Origin: Mesorhizobium erdmanii USDA 3471
GTDB taxonomy: Bacteria > Pseudomonadota > Alphaproteobacteria > Rhizobiales > Rhizobiaceae
NCBI RefSeq assembly: GCF_000472705.1
Contig: NZ_AXAE01000016.1
Span: 1 to 64,000 of the forward strand
Reading direction: 5' to 3'
Length of the DNA: 64,000 nucleotides
In this document: one piece after another, positions 17,165 through 25,566 of the stretch
Layout of the letters: each line of letters starts with the position of its first letter
How positions within the stretch are numbered: position 1 is the first letter of the stretch
The notes under the pieces: generated by a model
The model's database searches: none
What the model was told of the DNA's origin: nothing
Seen by the model: the letters and a program-made list of their open reading frames with translations, nothing else
Translations under genes and position numbers: made by a program

Positions 17165-17268
17165 CTATCCACGCTTTTGTCGGGCCAAAAAGGGGCTCGG
17201 CTCCGCCGTTATCCTTGCAGACCGAAACCGTTCATGCGAAGAGCCCGCAAACGAGCAGGAAAATTGCG

Positions 17269-18363
17269 ATGAGCAAGCGCGACACAAGCCCGGACAAAAC
17301 GGCCAAGCGCAGGAACGGGCTCACCTATGCCGAGGCCGGCGTCGATATCGATGCCGGCAATCTCATGGTCGAGAAGATCAAGCCGCTGGTGCGCGCCACG
17401 CGCCGGCCGGGCGCGGATGGCGAGATCGGCGGTTTCGGCGGCCTGTTCGACCTCAAGGCGGCCGGCTTCACCGATCCGGTGCTGGTCGCCGCCAATGACG
17501 GTGTCGGCACCAAGCTCAAGATCGCCATCGATGCCGGCAAGCACGACACGATCGGCATCGATCTCGTCGCCATGTGCGTCAACGACATCGTCGTTCAGGG
17601 CGCCGAGCCCCTGTTCTTCCTCGATTATTTCGCCACCGGCAAGCTCGATCCCGACCAGGGTGCGGCGATCGTCGGCGGTATCGCCGAAGGCTGCCGGCAG
17701 GCCGGCTGCGCGCTGATCGGCGGCGAGACGGCTGAGATGCCCGGCATGTATCACGGCAAGGACTATGACCTTGCCGGCTTTGCCGTGGGGGCGGCCGAAC
17801 GCGGCCAGCTTTTGCCAACCGACGACATCGTCGAAGGCGACGTGCTGCTTGGCCTCGCTTCTTCGGGCCTGCATTCGAACGGCTTCTCGCTGGTGCGCCG
17901 CATCGTCGCCGCAAGCGGCCTTTCGTGGAGCGATCCGGCGCCCTTCAATGACGAGGCGACGCTGGCCGAGGCGCTGCTCGAACCGACCCGCATCTATGTC
18001 AAATCGATCCTCAAGGCCATTCGCAACACGCATGGCATCAAGGCCCTGGCTCACATCACCGGCGGCGGTTTCCCGGAAAACATTCCGCGCGTGCTGCCCA
18101 AGGATTTTTCGGCCGAACTCGACCTCGAGGCTATCGACGTGCCTGCGGTGTTCTCGTGGCTGGCCAAGACAGGTGGCGTGGCGCCGGAAGAGATGATGCG
18201 CACCTTCAATTGCGGCATCGGCATGATCCTGGCGGTTGCCTCCGGCCAGGCGGCACAGGTCGCAGCCGTGCTGCAGGAAGCCGGCGAGACGGTGACGCCG
18301 ATCGGCCGCATTGTGCCGCGCCGCGACGCCGGCGTCATCTATCGGGGCGCGATCGGCCTATGA
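17269..18363 (+). CDS. purM: Phosphoribosylformylglycinamidine cyclo-ligase (AIR synthetase)
   Basis: A 364-residue enzyme of de novo purine synthesis that converts FGAM and ATP to AIR. Family blocks are visible: [14 protein letters not shown] at the N-terminus, [12 protein letters not shown], the [20 protein letters not shown] block, [13 protein letters not shown] and [13 protein letters not shown]. The ATG at 17269 follows AGCAGG. purN follows with an ATGA overlap, the usual rhizobial purM-purN pair. Confidence 0.95.
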   Translation: MSKRDTSPDKTAKRRNGLTYAEAGVDIDAGNLMVEKIKPLVRATRRPGADGEIGGFGGLFDLKAAGFTDPVLVAANDGVGTKLKIAIDAGKHDTIGIDLVAMCVNDIVVQGAEPLFFLDYFATGKLDPDQGAAIVGGIAEGCRQAGCALIGGETAEMPGMYHGKDYDLAGFAVGAAERGQLLPTDDIVEGDVLLGLASSGLHSNGFSLVRRIVAASGLSWSDPAPFNDEATLAEALLEPTRIYVKSILKAIRNTHGIKALAHITGGGFPENIPRVLPKDFSAELDLEAIDVPAVFSWLAKTGGVAPEEMMRTFNCGIGMILAVASGQAAQVAAVLQEAGETVTPIGRIVPRRDAGVIYRGAIGL

Positions 18364-19073
18364 GCACGCAGAGAAAACGCACCGTCGTCCTGATATCGGG
18401 GCGCGGCTCGAACATGACCGCACTGATCGCGGCTGCTAGCGACCCGGCCTTCCCGGCCGAGATCGTTGGCGTCATTTCCGACAAAGCCGACGCCGCCGGC
18501 CTCGGAATCGCCAAGGCACGCGGCATCGCCACACAGGTCATCACCCGCGCCGGCCATGGCAGCAAGCAGGCGCATGACGCGGCGATCGACGCGGCGCTCA
18601 CGGCCTTCAATGCCGAGATCGTGGCGCTGGCCGGTTACATGCGCATCCTCACCACCGGCTTCGTCCAGAAATGGCAGGGCCGCATGATCAATATCCACCC
18701 TGCCCTGCTGCCGGCATTCAAGGGCCTCGACACCCATGCGCGCGCCCTGGCCGCCGGCCTGCGTATTCATGGCTGCACCGTGCATTTCGTCACTTCCGAA
18801 ATGGATGACGGGCCGATCATCGCGCAAGCGGCGGTGCCGGTGATGGTCGGCGACAACGCCGATGCGCTGGCCGCCCGCGTGCTGAAGGCCGAACACCGGC
18901 TTTATCCGCTGGCCCTAGGGCTGGTCGCCGAGGGCAAGGCGCGCATGGAGGGCGGGCGCACGGTGCTCGACCACTTTGCCGACGATGCCGACAACGCCAC
19001 CTCGGTGGTGATGGCGCCCGACCCGCTTCGTGAAGAAGCCGATCTGGAGCACCTGGCGCGGATCACGCCCTGA
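18360..19073 (+). CDS. purN: Phosphoribosylglycinamide formyltransferase
   Basis: A 237-residue folate-dependent GAR transformylase acting in the third step of purine synthesis. The N-terminal [13 protein letters not shown] binds the substrate phosphate. The catalytic Asn-His pair is in [13 protein letters not shown], and the Asp is in [11 protein letters not shown]. The start ATG overlaps the purM stop by 4 bases, showing coupling. It is slightly longer than E. coli PurN owing to a C-terminal tail. Confidence 0.94.
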   Translation: MSTQRKRTVVLISGRGSNMTALIAAASDPAFPAEIVGVISDKADAAGLGIAKARGIATQVITRAGHGSKQAHDAAIDAALTAFNAEIVALAGYMRILTTGFVQKWQGRMINIHPALLPAFKGLDTHARALAAGLRIHGCTVHFVTSEMDDGPIIAQAAVPVMVGDNADALAARVLKAEHRLYPLALGLVAEGKARMEGGRTVLDHFADDADNATSVVMAPDPLREEADLEHLARITP

Positions 19074-19088
19074 GCCGAGAACACGGCC

Positions 19089-19598
19089 ATGAGACAGCTG
19101 CTTCTGCTGCGTCACGCCAAATCGAGCTGGGACGATCCTGATCTCGACGATTTCGACCGTCCGCTCGCGCAACGCGGATCGAAAGCGGCCAAATTGATGG
19201 GCCGGGCACTTGCGGCGCGCGGATGGCTACCGGATCAGGTTCTGGTGTCTTCGGCGCTCCGCACCCGCGACACATGGCGGCTGGTCGCCGACGAACTGCC
19301 GGTGCACCCCCGGGTCGCATTTACGGAGGCGCTCTACGAAGCTTCAGCGGCGGATATTTTGAGCCAGATCCGTCTGGCCGACCCGTCGAGCGGCTGCCTG
19401 GCAGTGGTTGGTCACAATCCGGGCCTGGAAGATCTGGCGAAACAGCTTGCCGGTTCAGGCTCGGAGGCCAAGGCACGCATGAGGCTCGACGAAAAATTTC
19501 CGACCGCGGCCCTGGCGCGCCTTGTCTTCGACGGCGACTGGTCCGCCCTATCGTCCGGCCGGCTGACGCATTGCCTGCGGCCCAAGGATCTCGGCTAG
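19089..19598 (+). CDS. SixA-like histidine phosphatase
   Basis: A 169-residue protein of the histidine phosphatase superfamily. It has the RHAKSSW catalytic motif (Arg8, His9) and a second His in VVGHNPGLEDLA. The length and the Ser-Ser-Trp after the motif match SixA-type phosphohistidine phosphatases, which remove phosphate from histidine on phosphotransfer proteins. It starts 15 bases after purN on the same strand. The partner is not evident here. Confidence 0.85.
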   Translation: MRQLLLLRHAKSSWDDPDLDDFDRPLAQRGSKAAKLMGRALAARGWLPDQVLVSSALRTRDTWRLVADELPVHPRVAFTEALYEASAADILSQIRLADPSSGCLAVVGHNPGLEDLAKQLAGSGSEAKARMRLDEKFPTAALARLVFDGDWSALSSGRLTHCLRPKDLG

Positions 19599-19615
19599 AA
19601 TAGATGTCCAAAGCC

Positions 19616-19646
19616 GGGCTGTGGCGGGCCAAAGCCGCCACCGCCC
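19616..19646. terminator. Hairpin between convergent SixA-like and DUF680 genes
   Basis: GGGC-T-GTGGCGG and CCGCCAC-C-GCCC form a strong stem with a 7-base loop 18 bases after the phosphatase stop and just before the end of the opposing gene. There is no T-run, so it may be a bidirectional or factor-assisted terminator. Confidence 0.45.
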
Positions 19647-19656
19647 GCACGAAATC

Positions 19657-19896
19657 TCAGTTCCCCCAGATGCCCTGGCCGGATTCCGGCCAATCGGCTG
19701 CGGTCTTCATCTTGGCGTCTGCTGCCTTCTGGCCAGCAATATCCGTATTCTTGACGGCGCCGGTGACGGCATGATCGACGCCGGCGAGCGAGGCAACCGG
19801 CTGGTTGGCGTTATCGGAACCGTAGTGGTCACTGCCGGCAAAGGCGGCGCCGGTCGCAACTAGAATGGCGGCGATAGTGAGAGCGATCTTATTCAT
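19657..19896 (-). CDS. DUF680 family small secreted protein (copy 1)
   Basis: A 79-residue protein with a signal peptide (MNKIALTIAAILVATGAAFA, cleavage after AFA), then GSDHYGSDNANQPVAS and a C-terminal ESGQGIWGN. It is one of four clustered paralogues in this window that share the signal peptide, the GSDxYGSxNxNQP block and, in three of them, the SGQGIWG end. I know this as DUF680, largely a Mesorhizobium family. The mature protein of about 60 residues is exported. Function unknown. Confidence 0.82.
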   Translation of the reverse strand: MNKIALTIAAILVATGAAFAGSDHYGSDNANQPVASLAGVDHAVTGAVKNTDIAGQKAADAKMKTAADWPESGQGIWGN

Positions 19897-20061
19897 TTCA
19901 ATCTCCTGGTTTCATCCGTTAGGCGGCGTCTTGGGAGGACGGTTCCGCTGAGGATGAGACCCGACGCCGCCCTGTTTTATTCCTCGAGACGGATATTTTT
20001 TGTGCCGGGTCCGACGACCGGTCGATCGAACCGATGCCAGCCGGTGCCAGTCCTCTTGCGC

Positions 20062-20098
20062 AAAAAACAAGAGCGGCGGGCCGAACCCACCGCTCTTT
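20062..20098 (-). terminator. Rho-independent terminator after DUF680 copy 2
   Basis: On the minus strand AAAGAGCGGTGGG pairs with CCCGCCGCTCTT across a short loop, followed by a run of T. A nearly identical hairpin lies at 20720-20757. Confidence 0.8.
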
Positions 20099-20151
20099 GT
20101 CGTCGAGGCCCGCCGCGCAGAACAGCTGCCCCAGACGCGTCGGCCGGTTGC

Positions 20152-20394
20152 TTACTGGCCCCAGATCCCCTGGCCTGATTCAGGCTGATCCGAATCCGGG
20201 GTCAGCCTGAATCCGTGGTGCTCGGTTGTCTTGCGGGTAGAAGCCGTGAAGGTGTGGTCTATGGTGCCCGCCTTGACCGCTGGTGCGGTGACGGCCGGCT
20301 GGTTGACGTTGTCCGAACCGTAATTGTCACTGCCGGCGAAAGCCGTGCCCGTGGCAATTAGGATGGCGGCGGCGGTAAGTGCGATCTTGGTCAT
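20152..20394 (-). CDS. DUF680 family small secreted protein (copy 2)
   Basis: An 80-residue protein with the same signal peptide as copies 3 and 4 (MTKIALTAAAILIATGTAFA), the GSDNYGSDNVNQPAVT block, and an ESGQGIWGQ C-terminus. It has its own terminator 54 bases downstream and a conserved leader element upstream (20419-20488), so it is probably a single-gene transcript. Exported; function unknown. Confidence 0.83.
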   Translation of the reverse strand: MTKIALTAAAILIATGTAFAGSDNYGSDNVNQPAVTAPAVKAGTIDHTFTASTRKTTEHHGFRLTPDSDQPESGQGIWGQ

Positions 20395-20418
20395 TTTAAG
20401 TACTCCAGTATCTCTCTG

Positions 20419-20488
20419 TTCTGTCCGTCAAGTGGCGTGCCCTTGGGAGGAATTTCGCGTCGCTCGGACAGACCCGAAGTGGGTTTTT
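20419..20488 (-). promoter_or_regulatory. Conserved leader/promoter element of DUF680 genes
   Basis: About 60 bases (CTGTCCGTCAAGTGGCGTGC, then GGGAGGAATTTCGCGTCGCTC on the plus strand) recur upstream of copy 4 at 21279-21344 with few changes, and a weaker version lies upstream of copy 1 near 19911-19975. It lies about 25 bases before the start codon on the coding strand, so it probably holds the promoter and operator shared by the family. Confidence 0.5.
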
Positions 20489-20679
20489 AGTTCGCCGACT
20501 TCCAATCACGAAGATGTTCCATCACGCGCCGGATGCTGAGCTCGAACTTCGGCCCAGAAATCAAGAGCTGAAGATTTTATTATTAAACATCATGTGGTTA
20601 TACGAAAATGATCTGCCTATATCGCGACTATTCGCTGAACAGGCGCCGACGATCCGCTCACGGTCCGTCACTATAACTT

Positions 20680-20693
20680 GAACCGATCGGTTC
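20680..20693. promoter_or_regulatory. Palindrome GAACCGATCGGTTC
   Basis: A perfect 14-base palindrome in the DUF680 intergenic region, followed by GATTTTC. A related 9-1-9 palindrome followed by GATTTC lies at 21538-21556. It resembles an operator of a dimeric regulator such as a TetR protein. No gene for such a regulator is next to it. Confidence 0.4.
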
Positions 20694-20719
20694 GATTTTC
20701 GATCAGCACTCACGTACGC

Positions 20720-20757
20720 AAAAAACAAGAGCGGCGGGCCAGGCCCACCGCTCTTTG
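20720..20757 (-). terminator. Rho-independent terminator after DUF680 copy 3
   Basis: On the minus strand AAAGAGCGGTGGG pairs with CCCGCCGCTCTT, followed by a T-run. It is nearly identical to the hairpin at 20062-20098, showing that gene plus terminator were duplicated together. Confidence 0.8.
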
Positions 20758-20780
20758 TCGTCTTCCGGGGATTGCAGGAA

Positions 20781-21008
20781 TTAACGGCCCCAGATGCCTT
20801 GGCCAGACTGAGCCGGCACGTTGGCATTGGCGTCGCCCTGTGTCTTTACGGACTTCGCGATCGAACCGGTGCGGACGGTGTCGACGTTGGAGGACGACTG
20901 ACTGGCAACCGGCTGGTTGACATTGTTGGAACCATAGTTGTCGCTGCCGGCAAAAGCGGTGCCCGTGGCAACAAGGATGGCGGCGGCGGTAAGAGCGATC
21001 TTGGTCAT
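20781..21008 (-). CDS. DUF680 family small secreted protein (copy 3)
   Basis: A 75-residue protein: signal peptide MTKIALTAAAILVATGTAFA, then GSDNYGSNNVNQPVAS, a Ser-rich middle and a C-terminal QSGQGIWGR. The ATG at 21008 aligns with its paralogues. It follows copy 4 by 46 bases without a terminator between, so copies 4 and 3 form one transcript ended by the hairpin at 20720-20757. Confidence 0.83.
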   Translation of the reverse strand: MTKIALTAAAILVATGTAFAGSDNYGSNNVNQPVASQSSSNVDTVRTGSIAKSVKTQGDANANVPAQSGQGIWGR

Positions 21009-21054
21009 TTTAACTACTCCTGAATTCGAAATTGGGTGATGTCGGCAGTCGCGA

Positions 21055-21258
21055 TTAGCGGCCGAAGAGGTTGCGGTCAGCACCCTGCGGCGCCTGAGCC
21101 TGGACCGTTGCGGTCGCCTTCGTGGTCGAAGCGGTGACCGAATGGTCGATAGCGGCGACGGGCTGATTGACGTTGGCCGAGCCATAGTTGTCGCTGCCGG
21201 CGAAAGCGGTGCTCGTGGCAACGAGGATGGCAGCAGCGGTAAGAGCGATCTTGGTCAT
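21055..21258 (-). CDS. DUF680 family small secreted protein (copy 4)
   Basis: A 67-residue protein with the family signal peptide and GSDNYGSANVNQP block. It is the most divergent copy: its C-terminus ends ADRNLFGR instead of SGQGIWG. It is the first gene of the copy 4-copy 3 pair and has the conserved leader element upstream. Exported; function unknown. Confidence 0.82.
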   Translation of the reverse strand: MTKIALTAAAILVATSTAFAGSDNYGSANVNQPVAAIDHSVTASTTKATATVQAQAPQGADRNLFGR

Positions 21259-21278
21259 TTTAAGTACTCAGTTTCTTA

Positions 21279-21344
21279 ATCCTGTCCGTCTAGTGGCGTG
21301 CCTTCTGGGAGGAATTTCGCGTCGCTCTGACCACCCCGAAGTAG
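21279..21344 (-). promoter_or_regulatory. Conserved leader/promoter element of DUF680 copy 4
   Basis: A second copy of the element described at 20419-20488 (CTGTCCGTCTAGTGGCGTGC, then GGGAGGAATTTCGCGTCGCTC). Between here and the response regulator gene at 21722 there is otherwise no gene, only AT-rich sequence and the palindrome at 21538. Confidence 0.5.
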
Positions 21345-21537
21345 GGAATGCCTTTTGGGATTTCCAGTCGCGTCCGCTTTGCAGAATTTTCTTATATTAT
21401 AGACAATGCATATTGCATCACAGCAATTGTAACGCGATTTATGTAATGATTTCAGTCTATTGAGCTCCGAGCTCCTGCTGAAGCCGAAGTGCTTTTGGGG
21501 GTGATTGTTCACCGTCTGCGATACAATCTGTCAATCA

Positions 21538-21556
21538 GAACCGAACCGTTCGGTTC
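21538..21556. promoter_or_regulatory. Perfect 9-1-9 palindrome upstream of the two-component genes
   Basis: GAACCGAAC-C-GTTCGGTTC lies about 165 bases before the response regulator start and about 280 bases before DUF680 copy 4. It shares its half-sites and its right flank with the palindrome at 20680, so one regulator may bind both. Confidence 0.45.
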
Positions 21557-21721
21557 GATTTCTGCATGAAAACAGGCCGGTCGACCCCTTGAAAATCCGC
21601 TGCGCCCGCTAGCCGGGACCGCATTTGTCTTGCGTTGCGATCGATACTGTCGCTCATTCGAGAGAGATCGCCGTGGCCGATCGGGCCAAGGCGATCCGCT
21701 GGGAGATGGATACGGATAGAC

Positions 21722-22390
21722 ATGCGACTGCTGCTTGTTGAGGATAATCGCGAACTGGCCGACTGGTTGGGCAAGACGCTGCGCCAGGCAAATTATGTGG
21801 TCGACATCGTCCATGACGGCGAGGATGTCGAGCACGCGCTGGCGGCCGGCGATCATGCGCTTGTCATCCTCGACCTGGCGCTGCCGCGCATGGGCGGGAT
21901 GGAGGTGCTGCGCCTGCTGCGGGCGCGCGGCAATGCGGTGCCGGTGATCGTATTGACCGCCAACGCCAGCCTCGACGGCCGGGTCAAGGGCCTCAATGAA
22001 GGCGCCGACGACTATCTGGCAAAGCCCTTCCAGATCGAGGAACTCGAGGCGCGCATCCGTGTACAGCTGCGCCGCGCCAATGACCGGACCGCACCTGTCG
22101 TTGCCTGCGGCGATCTCGTCTTCGACACCAACACAAGGCTGTTTTCGCTCGCCGGCGAGACGCTGGCACTCACACCGCGTGAGCATGCGGTACTGGAGCA
22201 ATTGATGGTCAAGGCCGGGCGCACCGTGAGCAAGGCGGCACTGTCGGCGGCGATCTACGATTTCGAGACCGACGCCGACCCCAGTGCCATCGAGATCTAT
22301 GTGCACCGTGTACGCAAGAAGCTTGAGGGGTCGCGGGTCCAGATCGCCACCTTGCGCGGTCTCGGCTATCTATTGCGCCATGAGGATTAA
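21722..22390 (+). CDS. OmpR-family response regulator (TctD-like)
   Basis: A 222-residue two-domain protein: a receiver domain with LLVEDN at the start and the phosphoacceptor Asp51 in VILDLALPRMGG, then an OmpR-type winged helix (LTPREHAVLEQLM, VYVHRVRKKLEG-like end). The ATG at 21722 (MRLLLVEDN) gives the standard receiver start. It overlaps the kinase gene by 11 bases. The pairing with a kinase having a TctE-like sensor domain suggests control of a transporter for an organic acid or similar solute. Confidence 0.9.
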   Translation: MRLLLVEDNRELADWLGKTLRQANYVVDIVHDGEDVEHALAAGDHALVILDLALPRMGGMEVLRLLRARGNAVPVIVLTANASLDGRVKGLNEGADDYLAKPFQIEELEARIRVQLRRANDRTAPVVACGDLVFDTNTRLFSLAGETLALTPREHAVLEQLMVKAGRTVSKAALSAAIYDFETDADPSAIEIYVHRVRKKLEGSRVQIATLRGLGYLLRHED

Positions 22391-23738
22391 CAGTCTCCGG
22401 CTGCAACTCCTGGCCTGGGTGGTGCTGCCGCTCGCCGGGCTGGCCACCATCAATCTGTGGACCAGCCATCGCAGCGCACAGGCAACCGCCGATCTGATTA
22501 CCGATCGCATGCTGGTGGGGTCGGCACGGATGATTGCCGAGCAGGTCACCATGACCGACGGGGTGCTCAACGCCACGGTGCCTCCGGCGGCGCTCGAGAT
22601 GTTCGACACCGGCGACCGCGACAGGGTCTACTATCGCGTCGATACCGCGCAAGGGCGACTGCTGACCGGCTATCCTGGCCTGACGAAAACGCCGGGGCGC
22701 CCGAGCATGGAGGCGATTTACCGCGACCAGGCGCTGCGGCTGGCAACGTTTACGCACGCGGTGGTCGGCGCCGGCGAAGACTCGCCGATATCGGTCACCG
22801 TCGGCATCACGCTTGCCGGCCACGACGCGATGGTGCGGCATCTCTGGGTCAGCGCCTTCACCCAGCAACTGGCGCTGGTGGCGATTGCCGGCGTTTTCGT
22901 GCTGCTCGGCCTGCGGCGTGGGCTGGCGCCGCTGATCAGGCTGCGCGACGCGGTGCGCTCACCCAAGCGCAGCGAGCTCGAACCGATCGAAGTCGCCGGC
23001 GCGCAGAGCGAAATCCGGCCGTTGGTCGATGCGCTCAACGCCTATATGGAACGCGTCAGGGCGCAGATGGCGGCGCAGCGCCGCTTCATCGCCAATGCGG
23101 CGCACCAATTGCGGACGCCACTGGCGCTGCTGTCAACGCAGGCGAGCTACGCACTTCGCGAAAGTGCCGCCGACGCACGCCAAGAGGCGCTGGTGGCGCT
23201 ACAGGCCAGTTCCGGACGGCTGGCCCGGCTGGCCGAACAACTGCTCACCCTGTCGCGCGCCGAGCCAGGCAGCCGGCGGCCACGTGCCGACCGCATCGAT
23301 CTGACCCAAGCCGCCCGCCATGTACTGGAAACGCAGGCGCCGGCAGCTGTGGCGCGCAACATCGATCTCGGGTTGGACGAAACCGGTCCCGTGACCGTGA
23401 TCGGCGACGGCACCATGCTGCGCGAGATGATCGTCAACCTTGTCGACAACGCGCTGCGCTACACGCCGGCCGGCGGCACCGTCACCGTCAGGCTGGCCGC
23501 CAGCGATGGCGAGGCCGTGCTGACCGTCACTGATGACGGGCCGGGCATACCCGCCGAGGAACGAGACCATGTCTTCGAGCGCTTCTACCGTCTCGCTGAC
23601 GCCGCCGGCGAAGGCAGCGGGCTGGGACTGGCCATCGTGCGCGAGGTGGTCGAAAATGCCGCCGGCCGCGTCACCCTTGCGGATGGCGCGGCCGGCGGCC
23701 TGGTGGTCGAGGTGCGGCTGCCGCTGGCGGGCGGCTGA
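22380..23738 (+). CDS. Sensor histidine kinase (TctE-like, 2CSK-type sensor domain)
   Basis: A 452-residue inner-membrane kinase. A membrane segment at about residues 8-28 is followed by a periplasmic domain containing the ADLITDRMLVGSARMIAEQV stretch typical of TctE-type sensors. A second membrane segment lies near 165-180. The kinase core has the phosphoacceptor His in NAAHQLRTPL, the N box NLVDNALRY, DDGPGIP and GSGLGLAI. It overlaps the response regulator gene and is convergent with an ABC importer whose stop is only 22 bases away. The signal is unknown. Confidence 0.9.
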   Translation: MRINSLRLQLLAWVVLPLAGLATINLWTSHRSAQATADLITDRMLVGSARMIAEQVTMTDGVLNATVPPAALEMFDTGDRDRVYYRVDTAQGRLLTGYPGLTKTPGRPSMEAIYRDQALRLATFTHAVVGAGEDSPISVTVGITLAGHDAMVRHLWVSAFTQQLALVAIAGVFVLLGLRRGLAPLIRLRDAVRSPKRSELEPIEVAGAQSEIRPLVDALNAYMERVRAQMAAQRRFIANAAHQLRTPLALLSTQASYALRESAADARQEALVALQASSGRLARLAEQLLTLSRAEPGSRRPRADRIDLTQAARHVLETQAPAAVARNIDLGLDETGPVTVIGDGTMLREMIVNLVDNALRYTPAGGTVTVRLAASDGEAVLTVTDDGPGIPAEERDHVFERFYRLADAAGEGSGLGLAIVREVVENAAGRVTLADGAAGGLVVEVRLPLAGG

Positions 23739-23760
23739 TCGCTAACCGAGCGGACTTCGC

Positions 23761-24639
23761 CTACTGCGTTTCATGCAAGGGCTGCGGGCGCCATTTCGCC
23801 AGCCGGTTCTCGACCATCGTCATCAGATATTCCGCGCCAAGCGCCACGACCATGATGATAACGATCGCGGCATACATGCCGGCGGCGTCGAAAGAGCCCT
23901 TGGCGATGTTGATCAAAAGACCGATGCCGTAGCGCGAACCGACGAACTCGCCGACGATGGCGCCGATGATGGCGAAGCCGAAGCTGACATGCAGGCTGGC
24001 GAAGATCCAGCTCATCGCCGACGGCACGATCACCGAGCGCGTCAATTGCCAGTCGGAGGCACCGAGGATGCGGGCATTGGCAATCATCGACCGGTCCGCC
24101 TCGCGGACGCCCTGGAATGCGTTGTGGAAGACGACGAAGAACACCATGACGAAGGCCAGCGCCACTTTCGAAGCAAGGCCAAGCCCGAGGATCATGATGA
24201 AGATCGGCGCCAACACCACGCGCGGGATCGAATTGATCACTTTGATGTAGATGGAAAAGATGTCGGCTGCCATGCGGTTGCGACCGAGAGCGACGCCGAT
24301 GACGATGCCGGCGACCGAGCCGGTGACGAAGCCGAGGACGGACTCCTCCATGGTGACGTAGAGATGGTACCAAAGGGGTCCTTCGGACGTGCCCTCCGTC
24401 GTCCACTCATAGAGCCTCTGCGCGATCGCGCTTGGCGTCGCATAAAAGAACGGATCGATCCAGGCCATCCGCCCAGCGACCTCCCAGGCGACCAGGAAGA
24501 CGATGAGGATGGCAAGCCGCCAGAAGGTTACCGTACGGCGGCGATGCTGCGCGGCTTTGGCGGCAGCGGCTTCGATTTCCGCGTCAGAGGTTCCCGGCTT
24601 GAAGCTTCCGGCCCTGATGTCGATGGCGGCATCGGTCAT
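23761..24639 (-). CDS. ABC transporter permease (SsuC/TauC/NrtB type)
   Basis: A 292-residue permease with about six membrane segments and the cytoplasmic EAA-like loop FQGVREADRSMIANARILGASDWQL. It resembles permeases for nitrate, taurine, sulfonates and pyrimidine precursors. A GGAGGACA ribosome binding site precedes the ATG. It is the last gene of the minus-strand order binding protein-ATPase-permease, 12 bases after the ATPase. It would form the membrane pore of the importer. Confidence 0.9.
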   Translation of the reverse strand: MTDAAIDIRAGSFKPGTSDAEIEAAAAKAAQHRRRTVTFWRLAILIVFLVAWEVAGRMAWIDPFFYATPSAIAQRLYEWTTEGTSEGPLWYHLYVTMEESVLGFVTGSVAGIVIGVALGRNRMAADIFSIYIKVINSIPRVVLAPIFIMILGLGLASKVALAFVMVFFVVFHNAFQGVREADRSMIANARILGASDWQLTRSVIVPSAMSWIFASLHVSFGFAIIGAIVGEFVGSRYGIGLLINIAKGSFDAAGMYAAIVIIMVVALGAEYLMTMVENRLAKWRPQPLHETQ

Positions 24640-24651
24640 TTGTGTCCTCCC

Positions 24652-25461
24652 TCACGCGGCGGCGCGGGCATAGCTAGTCTCGACCTCTTCCTTGAGATCG
24701 GCCCAGATGGTGCGCGAATAGTCGATGAAGCTTTGCTCGTAGCGGATGTCGGCGACGACGCGCGGGCGCGGCAGATCGATCTTGTAGACAGACTTTACCG
24801 TCGCCGGCCCGGCGGTCAGCACATAGACCTTGTCGGCCAGCGCGATTGCTTCCTCCAGATCATGAGTGACGAACACGACGGACGCCTTGGCTTCGGACCA
24901 GAGGCGCAGCAGTTCCTCGTGCATGAGGACGCGCGTCTGTACGTCGAGCGCGGAAAACGGCTCGTCCATCAACAGTATCTCTGGACCGTTGATGAAGGTC
25001 TGTGCGAGCGCCACGCGCTTGCGCATGCCGCCTGAGAGCTGGTGCGGATAGTGCTGTTCGAAACGCGCCAGTCCGACGCGCGCCAGCCAGTCGCGCGCCG
25101 CGGCGATCGCCTCCTGCTTCGCCCTGCCACGGAAGAGCGGCCCGGCCATGACGTTCTCGATCACCGTGCGCCACGGGAACAGCGCGTCGGTCTGGAACAC
25201 GAAGCCGATGCGCGGGTCTATGCCCTTGACCGGCGCGCCCATGACGCGAACCTCACCAGCGCTGGGGCTGGCGAGGCCGGTGACGAGGTTGAGCGTCGTC
25301 GACTTGCCGCAGCCGGTCGGGCCGACGACGGCGACGAATTCGCCGCGCTCGACCGTCATGGTAAAATCACGGATCGCCGTCAGTGACTTGCCGGTGGGCG
25401 TAAGGAAGCGGCGGCTGACATTGATCAGCTCGATCGCCGGAGCGGTCATTTCGACAGCCAT
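24652..25461 (-). CDS. ABC transporter ATP-binding protein (SsuB/TauB type)
   Basis: A 269-residue ATPase with Walker A VGPTGCGKST near residue 49, the Q-loop, signature LSGGMRKR, Walker B ILLMDEPFSALD and the H-loop VTHDLEEA. It belongs to the nitrate/sulfonate/taurine group and energises the adjacent permease. It is encoded between the binding protein and the permease on one strand. Confidence 0.92.
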   Translation of the reverse strand: MAVEMTAPAIELINVSRRFLTPTGKSLTAIRDFTMTVERGEFVAVVGPTGCGKSTTLNLVTGLASPSAGEVRVMGAPVKGIDPRIGFVFQTDALFPWRTVIENVMAGPLFRGRAKQEAIAAARDWLARVGLARFEQHYPHQLSGGMRKRVALAQTFINGPEILLMDEPFSALDVQTRVLMHEELLRLWSEAKASVVFVTHDLEEAIALADKVYVLTAGPATVKSVYKIDLPRPRVVADIRYEQSFIDYSRTIWADLKEEVETSYARAAA

Positions 25462-25527
25462 GGTTGAGCAAACTCCAATAGAAGGCTAACGCCGCGCGGG
25501 GATCGCCGGACGCAGGAAAGGAGAGTT

Positions 25528-25557
25528 GCCGGCGCGATGCTAGGGCATCACGCCGGC
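25528..25557. promoter_or_regulatory. Hairpin between binding-protein and ATPase genes
   Basis: GCCGGCG-C-GATG pairs with CATC-A-CGCCGGC around a 6-base loop inside the operon. There is no T-run. Such hairpins after a binding-protein gene often stabilise the upstream mRNA or lower downstream expression so that binding protein exceeds transporter. Confidence 0.5.
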
Positions 25558-25566
25558 AGGGTTCCA

